Source of the DNA: Haliclona indistincta
Taxonomy: Eukaryota; Porifera; Demospongiae; Haplosclerida; Chalinidae
DNA length: 64,000 nt
Direction of reading: 5' to 3'
Assembly (NCBI GenBank): GCA_964017065.1
Contig: OZ024783.1
Span: forward strand, 18,265,752-18,329,751
Shown piece by piece: positions 28,025-38,900 of the stretch. Each line of letters starts with the position of its first letter. Position 1 is the first letter of the stretch. Under the pieces are notes generated by a model. The model had not been told where the DNA came from, ran no database searches, and saw only the letters and a list, made by a program, of their open reading frames with translations. The translations under genes were made by a program, and so were the position numbers.

Positions 28025-29596
28025 TCATATACAAGCATGGTAGTAGACATGTGTGTGTTGAGACATACGACACAGGTAGGTCAGTATACAAGCATGGTAG
28101 TAGACATGTGTGTGATGAGAGGTACGACACAGGTAGGTCAGTATACAAGCATGGTAGTAGACACGTGTGTGTTGAGAGGTACGACACAGGTAGGTCAGTA
28201 TACAAGCATGGTAGTAGACATGTGTGTGTTGAGAGGTATGACACAGGTAGGTCAGTATACAAGCATGGTAGTAGACATGCGTGTTGAGAGGTAGGACAAA
28301 GGTAGGCCAGTATACAAGCATGGTAGTAGACATGTGTGTGTTGAGAGGTACGACACAGGTAGGTCAGTATACAAGCATGGTAGTAGACATGTGTGTGAGG
28401 TATGACACAGGTAGGTCAGTATACAAGCATGGTAGTAGACATGTGTGTGTTGAGAGGTATGACACAGGTAGGTCAGTATACAAGCATGGTAGTAGACATG
28501 TGTGTGTTGAGAGGTACGACACAGGTAGGTCAGTATACAAGCATGGTAGTAGACATGTGTGTGTTGAGAGGTACGACACAGGTAGGTCAGTATACAAGCA
28601 TGGTAGTAGACATGTGTGTGTTGAGAGGTATGACACAGGTAGGTCAGTATACAAGGATGGTAGTAGACATGTGTGTGTTGAGACATACGACACAGGTAGG
28701 TCAGTATACAAGGATGGTAGTAGACATGTGTGTGTTGAGAGGTATGACACAGGTAGGTCAGTATACAAGGATGGTAGTAGACATGTGTGTGTTGAGAGGT
28801 AGGACAAAGGTAGGTCAGTATACAAGCATGGTAGTAGACATGTGTGTGTTGAGAGATACACAGGTAGGTCATATACAAGCATGGTAGTAGACATGTGTGT
28901 GTTGAGAGGTACGACACAGGAAGGGCAGTATACAAGCATGGTAGTAGACATGTGTGAGAGGTATGACACAGGTAGGTCAGTAAACAAGCATGGTAGTAGA
29001 CATGTGTGAGAGGTATGACACAGGTAGGTCAGTATACAAGCATGGTAGTAGACATGTGTGTGTTGAGAGGTATGACACAGGTAGGTCATATACAAGCATG
29101 GTAGTAGACATGTGTGTGTTGAGACATACGACACAGGTATGTCAGTATACAAGCATGGTAGTAGACATGTGTGTGAGGTATGACACAGGTAGGTCAGTAT
29201 ACAAGCATGGTAGTAGACATGTGTGTGATGAGAGGTACGACACAGGTAGGTCAGTATACAAGCATGGTAGTAGACATGTGTGAGAGGTATGTCACAGGCA
29301 GGTCAGTATACAAGCATGGTAGTAGACATGTGTGAGAGGTATGTCACAGGTAGGTCAGTATACAAGCATGGTAGTAGACATGTGTGTGTTGAGAGGTACG
29401 ACACAGGTAGGTCAGTATACAAGCATGGTAGTAGACATGTGTGTGTTGAGAGGTATGACACAGGTAGGTCAGTATACAAGCATGGTAGTAGACATGTGTG
29501 TGAGGTATGACACAGGTAGGTCAGTATACAAGCATGGTAGTAGACATGTGTGAGAGGTACGACACAGGTAGGTCAGTATACAAGCATGCATGGTAG

Positions 29597-29984
29597 CTCT
29601 GGATCAGAATAGATGAACAGTAAATGTCTAAGGCTCAACTCTTACTGTTAATCACAATCACAACTGTGATCACACAAATTCACACGAGAGAAAAGTCAAA
29701 TTTGATCGTTGTCTCTCTCTCGTACACCACTACACTAGCTGAGCTTAGTAATATCAGTTCAAATGCACTTGCATACTGTCTGTTGGTTCATAAAGTGAGT
29801 GACTACATTGGTTTGAACATGCTATTATCCTGGATGGTGGTAGTGATTACACTAACACAGAATAAATCCAGAACTGTTGCTAGAACCATTCCGTAAACCC
29901 TTAATTTGAACATGATGGGCTTCAGACAGGCACGTTAGCACGATAGGCTTCCAGCAGGAGTATGACAAGCTTGAGCTACTCTAT
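29597..29984. other. Satellite edge to ankyrin gene stop: no gene seen
   Basis: Unique sequence between the last monomer and the ankyrin stop codon. A 90-codon open frame on the plus strand (29624-29896) has no recognisable domain and no splice context, so it is not called. This is probably the 3' untranslated or intergenic region of the minus-strand ankyrin gene; I could not place a polyadenylation signal on that strand. Confidence 0.6.
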
Positions 29985-32900
29985 TTACACTAGTGCTAGA
30001 AGAGTTCTGGAACAATGCCCAGCGCTAATGTAAACACACTGTAAGATGGTGGACACAAGAGAGTGTGTGGCTAGCTCAGTCTCACCAGGTGTTGTGGGAG
30101 GGGCACCAGACTCACAGGACGGTTGAGTGGATGCTGAGAGAGAGATATAATAAAAATTGGTTAGTAATAATTTATTTCTTATCTCAATAATTAGAGTAAG
30201 TCATTACATGAGTATAGTATTAGTATGTTGACTATGGTAATAGTAGGTGTGGTCAGACTCTACAACACTTCATAGCTCAGTAGCTCATGTTATCATGTAC
30301 TGACCAACTCTCTCCAGCAAGTCCACAATGTCTTGATGATTGTAACGTCTCGCTATATCAAGTGGAGTATCACCACGCTATAGTGTAACAATAGAACAGT
30401 GTGAGTCATGACACACACACAAACCAAAAATGAGAAATGGACTCAGTTAAGAAACAATGACTTTGCAATCAGTTCATTTCAATACATACTGTAACCAGAA
30501 ACACACCCAAACTGCATAAACTGATTCTAACATAGCTTGAACCATACATGAACATAGACCCTTCAACACTCTCTGTGCTATAGAATTTATATGCGCAGAT
30601 CTACAAAATTCAATCATGCAAATCACTGTTTTTGTGTGATGGTAACTACAGAACATGGTTTGGTAGCACAGAGGACAAGTATAGCTAACAAACACTTGGA
30701 ATTAAGAACTCATATCTTCTTCAGAGTGGTACAGAGACACATGCAGGCTCATTTATCTACATGTATGGTGTAATCTACAGTAAGCACTTTACGATAGTAT
30801 AGTAGTTGTATTGTATTTCATGAGAACAGCTTTGTTCAACAACACAACATATCAGTATCACTAGACAAACATGTACTCACATAATTGGTTGTATCGGTAG
30901 CTGCACCAGCAGCAATCAGCTGCTCAGCTACAGCTGTGTGACCTTCGCATGCACTCCTATGAAGTGCTGTATAACCACTCTATAGAATAAACAACAAGTG
31001 AAGAGCACATGGTTATTGAGTGTGAAGTGGTGTCAAGCACAACACATGGTAACTGGTCTTGTTGGTAATAACACAGTAACTAGTGTATTACAGTATCATA
31101 CGATGGCTTGTGTACCAGTACAGTATGACACATAGTGTCTATACACATCACAGGAAATACTATTATCATTTGACATGTACTGCAATAGTCTACTAGTGGA
31201 CGGAGCAAGCCAGAGCAAGAGAACAATGAGATTACTGTAGCACTGCAGTACACATGGTCTGGTATATCAGTGATTGTATTGTGACAGACAGACAGATATT
31301 CAAAAGTACATTAGAAATTCTTCACCACAGTATACTGTCTGCTTCAGACCCGTCTGAAGAAGGCATAAAGCCAAAATGTCACAAGAACTGTTGTTTCGAC
31401 TCTAAAGGCCTGTCCGCACTGGCGCGCAAACCCGGGTTCAACCTAGGTTGAACTCGGATAGATCGCGTCCGCACTCGATCTGCCGAGATCCGGTTTTGGC
31501 GAATCCGGGATGAACCCGGGTTAACCCTTTTACCGCGACGCGCATATATTTATGCGCGATGAAATCCACCCGTATACGCGACGCGCATATATATATGCGC
31601 GTCTTCGTTACCTCGAAACAGCTACCGCTAGCGCCAGCCAACTTACTTTGTTGCAGCCAAAACTCCTTGGCAACGTTGAAACATAGTTGCTATAGTATTC
31701 TAACTTGTTTATTGTGGTTTCTAACTCTCGTTAGTCTGTGCATGGACAATATAATACCTTAGGTGGACTGGAAACGCAATTAGATTACGGAGAATTATAC
31801 GGAAGTTGCGCTGACATCCTCGTAACGGGTCAAATCGACGCACACGGCCGGCGCATGAGCTGCGCAGACTTGGTGATACTGCTCTTGCGCGTTCTACTAT
31901 GTTACTATAATGCAATGGTAAGTACTCTAACGTAATGTCGAATGTTATATTAGTAAGTAAACATGCAATTTAATATTTATAACAGAGTTTGTTTGCACCG
32001 AGCAAGTGAAATACTCTGGGCAGCATGACTAAAATATACTTGTGCAGGGTAATCTCCAAAGCAGTCGCTTTTAGAGCGAAACACTTTTAATACAATTTTT
32101 CTTCTACAATTTGTCTATTGGGTCTACATACAGAAGAGACAAATAGTTGTTCTTGAATAAATATTTTTAACCAAACAGAGTTTTCTTAATGCTTAACTTT
32201 GTGCAGGGTAATGTCTATAACTACTTTGTAAAGTCTCAAATAATTATTACAGTGTTAACCACAACAGTTATAGTTATCGGGTCCACTACTAGCTAAAGTG
32301 CTATCTCAATTCAAAACCACATAACAGTCATCATTCTGATAGGCTATAATTCCATTATTATTGTGAATTCTATTATTTTAAAAATTCATGTAGGAGTCGA
32401 AAAACTCTGCAAAAAAGCATTTGAAAAAGAGGGTAAAAAGTCAACGTAACTTCTGTGAAAGAAGAAAGAATGATATTATGAAACGACAAGCACGTGCCCG
32501 AACTTTGCGACACATGGGTGATGTCACAACCGCTTTTACTACTAACTCAGTCACTAACACAGCTGACTGTTCTTCTTTCACTGCTACTCTCCCAGTCGCC
32601 AACTCAGCTAGTGGTTCCTCTCTCACTGCTACTCTCCCAGTCACCAACTCAGCTGATGGTTCCTCTTTTACTGCCACTCTTCTAGTCACCAACTCAGCTG
32701 ATGGTTCCTCTTTCTCTGCTACTCTCCCAGTCACCAACTCAGCTGATGGTTCCTCTTTTACTGCCACTCTCCTAGTCACCAACTCAGCTGTTGGTTCTTC
32801 TTTCACTGCTACTCTCCCAGTCACCAACTCAGCTGATGGTTCTTCTTCCACTGCTCAGACTTTCCCAGTCACCAACTCAGCTGATGGTTCTTCTTCCACT

Positions 32901-35900
32901 GCTCAGACTTTCCCAGTCACCAACTCAGCTGATGGTTCTTCTTCCACTGCTCAGACTCTCCCAGTCATCAACTCAGCTGATGGTTCTTCTTCCACTGCTC
33001 AGACTTTCCCAGTCACCAACTCAGCTGATGGTTCTTCTTCCACTGCTCAGACTCTCCCAGTCATCAACTCAGCTGATGGTTCTTCTTCCACTGCTCAGAC
33101 TTTCCCAGTCACCAACTCAGCTGATGGTTCTTCTTCCACTGCTCAGACTTTCCCAGTCACCAACTCAGCTGATGGTTCTTCTTCCACTGCTCAGACTCTC
33201 CCAGTCATCAACTCAGCTGATGGTTCTTCTTCCACTGCTCAGACTCTCCCAGTCATCAACTCAGCTGATGGTTCTTCTTCCACTGCTCAGACTCTCCCAG
33301 TCATCAACTCAGCTGATGGTTCTTCTTCCACTGCTCAGACTCTCCCAGTCATCAACTCAGCTGATGGTTCTTCTTCCACTGCTCAGACTCTCCCAGTCAT
33401 CAACTTAAGTGTCGATACCTCATCTACTTCGCCTTCAATCATCGACATAACGTTTGAGCTCATCAAATTACATGCTTGTACTCAATCTTCATGTACTAGT
33501 ATATGGACTCCAGTATACTCTGCTGCTTCGATCCAGCTATGTATGATGAAGACTGCATCAATGTCACAAGTCAAGGTTGAAAGATCAATTACAATCAACG
33601 CTGATTTATCTTGGCATGTTCATGTTGCTGGGAAACTATTAGACAACAGTATTAAGGTGCTGCAAGAAATTCCTAATCAAATCTCTAGCATTAACTGTCT
33701 GCATAACATCATGCACTGTGTCAAGTCAGCTTACATCTGCCCTGGTAATCCACAGTTAGAATTTGTGGAGATTGTAAGCTCCCGTTCTTCTCTTAGCAGT
33801 AAAGGAGAGTTTGTTGATTCTGAAATGGAAGTTGTTGACATCGACGGTTGCACATATGGCCGCACTGTCCGAACAAGTGATTGTGAACTCCTTTGTACTC
33901 ATCCAAAAAGATGCAAGAGCTGTGTTATTCACCGATCTAACCTACGAGTTGCTAAGTCGAGGCAACAGCACAAGAACAGTGATCGGATTGCTCATGACAG
34001 CCACTGCAACATCCGTTTTCTTTCAGAGCATGAGATCTCTCAGCGGCTGGAATCAGCTCAGAACCAGAAGAATGTGCTAAGGGAAAAGGTGAAGAGATTA
34101 GAACAAGAGAAGAGAGCACAAAAGCTGATAGCCAAAGAGGGTGTAACATTGACACGGAACGATGAGAATGACATCAATAGCATTTTAGCAGATGCTGACA
34201 TCACAACTGCTTTCGAGGAAGATTCTTTCCAGAGCATTTTTTGGGAGCAGCAGAAAAAGTATAACTCTTTAAAAACCAAAAATCAAATGAGGTGGCATCC
34301 GCTCATTATCCGATTTGCGTTGAGTCTGAGGTGTGCATCATCTGCTGCTTATCGCACTGTGTCCAGTAGTGGTCTATTGTCTTTACCATCAGTACGCACT
34401 CTGCGTGACTATACCCACTGGTGCAAGCTGCAAAATGGAGTTCACTTTCCTTTGATCAAGAAGGCAAAAGAAATTCTATCAAAGGAAAGTATTGAAGGGG
34501 AAGAGCGACAATTTGCTCTTGTGATGGATGAGATGAAGATAAAGCATGGCCTTGTATTTAGAAAGCATACTGGGGATCTAGTGGGATTTTGCGATCTAGG
34601 AACTGTCAACCAAGAACTAGAGGCTATGGCAACCACTAGGTCTCCAAAATTGGCTGAGCAGATGCTAGTCTTTATGGTCCGCCCCATTTTTAAGCCCTCT
34701 CTCACCTTCATGATTGCATCTTATGCTTCGACCAACTTATCTGGAGAAAAGCTGTATGTCCCAGTATGGGAAATAGTCGAAGCATTGGAATATAACAAAA
34801 TGCCGGTTCTTTCTCTAACTAGCGATGGTGCTGCTCCAAACCGGTGTTTGTACAAGCTGTGTCGCATCAAAGAGGACACTCACAAGACACCGAATCCTTA
34901 TGCAGATAGAGATCTCTATTTCTTTTGTGATCCCCCTCATCTAATCAAAACTGCTAGGAATTGTCTGAGCAACTCTGGAGCTCACTCAAGAAGCCGCAAT
35001 CTAATGGTTAGTGTAATTAATTTTTATTTGAAATCACATCTATTATACATGTAATATTCACGTTTTACAGAAAAATGGTCTCTCCCTGTCTTGGAAGCAT
35101 GTCGAAAGTCTGTTTCTAACTGAGACACAGTCATCCACGCCCGGGATTAGGCTTTGTCCGAAGTTAACAAGAGAGCACATTTGGTTGACATCATATGGCA
35201 AAATGAAGGTTAACTTAGCTGCTCAGGTATGCATTACGCCATTCATACATGCATGCACATGAGTGTCGGAAAAAATTCATGCAGGTTCTCAGTGACACAG
35301 TTGCCAATGCGTTAACTTTTTTGGACAATGATGCAACAAGAGAGACACGCTTGTTCATCAGACTGATGGACATCTTCTTTGATTGTCTTAATGTCAAGAG
35401 TCCTATTGAAGGCAAGTTGAAGCGGAAAGACTCTAGACTACCATATAAAAAACCAGATGACTGGAGGTTCAAGGTTAATTACAATTACCCTGTGCTGTTA
35501 TGTTAATACATTAATGCATTTATAATTAGTGGCTGAAAGAGACGTTCATGGGATACTTTGAAGAGTGGAAAAAGGAGATTTCATCATTAAGAGTTTCCTC
35601 TAAAGAAAAGCAGCGTATGCTAATCAGTCGTGAGACGATGGAAGGATTAAAAATTACAGGTATACCCTGTCTATAAAGTGAATTTATGAAAATTATACAA
35701 TATTGTTTTAGTCAACTCATTCTGTGAACTGGCACCATCGCTAATACAAACAGGGCACTACCTCTTGAGTGAAGTTTTCTGTCAAGACCCCTTGGAAAGA
35801 TACTTCAGCAAACAACGACATCGTGGTGGAGGGAATGAAAATCCTACTGTAGTACAATTCAGAACTAATTCTATGATCTTAACGCAACAGAAAGAAATAC

Positions 35901-38900
35901 GTCACGATCTGAAAACAATGAATGTAGAACCAGCTAGTTATTCGAATACGAGTCAGCGTTGTGTGGATGAGCCTTTGTTAAAGAGACCAAGAAGACACTA
36001 AAACTATGCGTATACATATCATAATAATAATTATGTGCTATATATCTTTATCTGTTCCTTTCATTTTTAAGACTCTCCGTGTTCCCTTCTTCTTTGTCGT
36101 TTTCTTTTGTAGAAGAATGTTACAACCAGCAGCAAATGAGAAACATCGAATAGTTGCCCATAACTCAACTACTGCCTTCAACAGCTCAATGCTTGCCTCC
36201 TCATACTTTGGTGGAACGCCACTAGCTACCTTCTCCCACATCTCTAGGATTTCTTGATCGGCTAAGATCTTGTCAACCACCTTGGAGTGTATGTCTTCAC
36301 TTGGCACAATCATACGCATATCCAGTACAGATCTTGTAATCATCTCTATTCTCTCCATTACAGTGAAGACCTGCAATCATGAATTATATTTTATCGTACA
36401 AATATTATAGTACACACAATTTTTGTTAAGTATACTGAAATCAATTTTAATTATGCCATGTAGTGTGAGTTCCACAAAGTGTATAGTGACAAAGATTATG
36501 TATGCAAAAATATACCTCAGACTTGATGTGATACAAGCCTCCTCTATCAATTTGCTCGCTCCACTCTCGAGTGTAGTCATCGATGGACTTGATGTCTTGA
36601 ACCTGCTGATTCGCCTGCATTTTAGACAGAATCTTGACAAAAATTCGATTCTTCTCCTCGACTGCCTTCGAATCAGACTTTTTTCTGAATCGCGTCAAGA
36701 GCTTGACAGCCACATACCCACTCATATAGAAAACTACATTTTGTTCTCTAGCACTAAGAGGTGTCAAATCTACTGCCTGCTCAGGTTTCTTGCTGCGGTT
36801 CAGAATCATGCTCTTGAACCACCTGTCTATTAACACTTGCAAGCCTAGCCGAGTTGTGGATGGATCTACATCTGAGATGCCTTGATTCTGAATGCATGCT
36901 GACCATGCTACTAGTAGTTCAGGCTTATTTCTGAATTTGTGGAATGCTGACCACATTCTCTGTGCCTTTGATGATGGTAATTTGCACCTCTCCCCAGCTT
37001 GTAAGCATATATCAAGCTGTTTAGCAGCATATGAGAAGAAATCTCTGGTTTTATCTGCTTCCATACACTCTGGTGTAGATAAGGAACCTAACAGCTTAGA
37101 AACAAGAGGCCCATGTTCTGATTCCAGAAGAACTGGTTCTTCCTGCAGCTTCTTGATAATTGTACAAATTTCAGCTCTTGAGTACACTACCTGTAAGATG
37201 CAGATATAGTCATGCCATACATGGTAGGCTGAGCTATATAACATACAGGCTGCCTAGCCGACTTCACTTCATGTTCACCATCACATTTAACTGCTGTTTC
37301 AAGTTCAGCTTCCTCTGCTTCTTCTACTTCTTCAAAACCATCACTATCCGCACTAAACAAGTCATCACTTTCTGAACTCTGTAGCAAGTGGACATACAAG
37401 ATGAAATAGGACTGTGAATGACACTGCTCTATGATAGCGCCGGACCCGTCTAACTGCTGTTCTACAGTATAACTCAGTGAAGTATAGTACTAAACTCAAG
37501 TCAATATCTACACTGTAGTAGACTATACTACAGCATTACGCCACTCTAGCTCTATTGGTGGTTGCTGCGGCTACTCAGAGCATGATGCTCACTCAGTTGA
37601 GCACCGACGGTGCAGCCTAGCTGACGGTACCACTGACTCAGAGTCAGTCGGCGACCGCGCGCAGGGAACCTACTGCTGCTCTCACGTATACTGCAACGCT
37701 CACCTGACTATCACTTAATAAACCATCTTCTTGAACAAAATTCGGTTCATCTTCATCGCTTCTAGCCGCAGTACATGCAGCGCTCGTTGCAGAGTTTGCA
37801 GCAGCCGCCATTTGAGCGCTACAAGGTATACGATGTTCCGTACATTTCTCCGTTATACCCGTTACGAGGATAGGTTTTCAAATTTCTCCGTAATCTAATT
37901 GCGTTTCCAGTCCACCTAAGGTATTATATTGTCCATGGTCTGTGTAAACAAACGCCCACCAAGCAGTGATAACTGACAGCTTCTTGCTGCAATAGTACAG
38001 TGTCTACACAGCTTTGTTGTTGAGACGAGTGCTGTACTTGCTTTCACAGACAGTTTGCTACTCAGGCAGAAGAGGGTGGTGTGTGTTTGAATATTATTAT
38101 CAATCACAGCAATCAACATAAAAGTAATGGAAAGCTTGAACAAGTATTTTGATCTTGAGCAGACAGCAAAAACACGTCAAGGTATCAGCAGATAGCATGG
38201 TAGTTTCTCAGCACTGTAATAGATGAGAAGAGGCTAATAACACTGATAACATGAGCATAATATAACTGTACAACTGAAGTGTATGACACACTAACTACTG
38301 CCATGACTAACATCAAGCTACAATGCACATGCCATGACTACCATCAAGCTACAATACACACAACAATCACGACATTTTTCAGCCAAGACGACACACATGC
38401 TTTACTGGTTATAATGGAAGAGACACTAGCACCAAGCACACACAAGCAAAACAAACATTATACACAAGATAAATACATACTATTTTCACCTTTTTAAAGA
38501 TTACAATCGTCCATAGCAAGCCTGAGCATCCTAACGATACACACGTCGCTCACGTACGCTGTACAGAGAAGGCAGTGTTCTTTGCTGGCACAATAAGTAT
38601 AAAAATGTACTCACCTGGTTGTCACAAATAACTCAATAGCTTGCTAGTAGATAGCTCAAGGCAAACCAGATGTTATACAACACTTACTAAGCTGATGGAA
38701 GTGTAAAATAGTGATACAAAGCGTGCAGCAACAAAGCTGTGTTCTCCTGGAAATTATTTCTGTTCTAGTTGAGGCAGAAAATGAGCTCCAACAAGGCTGT
38801 CAACAGCAGTTGTGCTTAGTAACACACACAAAAAGGCTCCCACAATGACCATGGTCAAGTTCTAAACATCCTAAGAGGCTGTAGTTGCCGTGTACACAGA

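Larger units (their letters stand above)
1416..29590 (+). repeat. Left satellite array, 57/52 bp monomers (28 kb)
   Basis: Continuous tandem array of a monomer with core GGTATGACACAGGTAGGTCA, then GTATACAAGCATGGTAGTAG and ACATGTGTG. The full monomer is 57 bp. Two 52 bp forms each lack 5 bp in the GTGTGTTGAGAGGT part: one reads TGTGTGAGGT and one TGTGAGAGGT. I estimate about 500 monomers. A 109 bp dimer (57+52) recurs in tandem, for example in steps at 7305, 7414, 7523, 7632 and 7741, and at 16804, 16913 and 17022. Common variants are TACGACAC for TATGACAC, GACACGTG for GACATGTG, GTCAGAATAC for GTCAGTATAC, and CAAACATGG. Because 57 is 3 x 19 and several frames lack stops, long 19-residue-periodic open frames appear on both strands; frame changes at every 52 bp unit and the lack of any other coding sign make them artefacts. 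Confidence 0.97.
31741..37937 (+). mobile_element. P-superfamily DNA transposon, apparently complete (6197 bp)
   Basis: The termini are 54 bp perfect inverted repeats (31741-31794 and 37884-37937) beginning CATGGACAATATAATACC and containing AGGTGGACTGG. The start CATG and the internal AGGTGG recall the Drosophila P-element terminal repeat (from memory). A 7 bp direct repeat, GTCTGTG, flanks it exactly (31734-31740 and 37938-37944); P elements usually make 8 bp duplications, and an 8 bp reading here would have one mismatch. Inside, a 15 bp subterminal inverted repeat follows each end. The element carries a plus-strand P-type transposase and a convergent minus-strand second gene, each starting about 115-130 bp from its own end. 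Open frames, splice sites and ends all look intact, so this may be a recently active copy. It sits inside the outer element and so inside the ankyrin intron. Confidence 0.9.

Noticed and set aside
1387..29553. Dozens of open frames of 60-324 codons with a 19-residue period on both strands
   Set aside because: They are translations of the 57 bp satellite; frames switch at each 52 bp unit, occur on both strands of the same DNA, and have no splice or start context.
1416..29590. CRISPR array or phage-type repeat
   Set aside because: Monomers abut with no unique spacers, and the surrounding genes have introns and are animal-like.
29624..29896. 90-codon plus-strand open frame beside the left array
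   Set aside because: No recognisable domain, no splice sites, and it lies in the 3' flank of a minus-strand gene.
31340..31390. Hammerhead ribozyme core (CTGAAGA, GGC/GCC stem) in the ankyrin intron
   Set aside because: The conserved GAAA reads AAAA, and stems I and III cannot be drawn convincingly. At best it is a decayed relic of a retroelement.
32441..33408. Long open frames antisense to, or in another frame of, the transposase repeat (136 and 205 codons)
   Set aside because: They are shadow frames of the 45/48 bp coding minisatellite; the transposase frame continues into recognised motifs while these do not.
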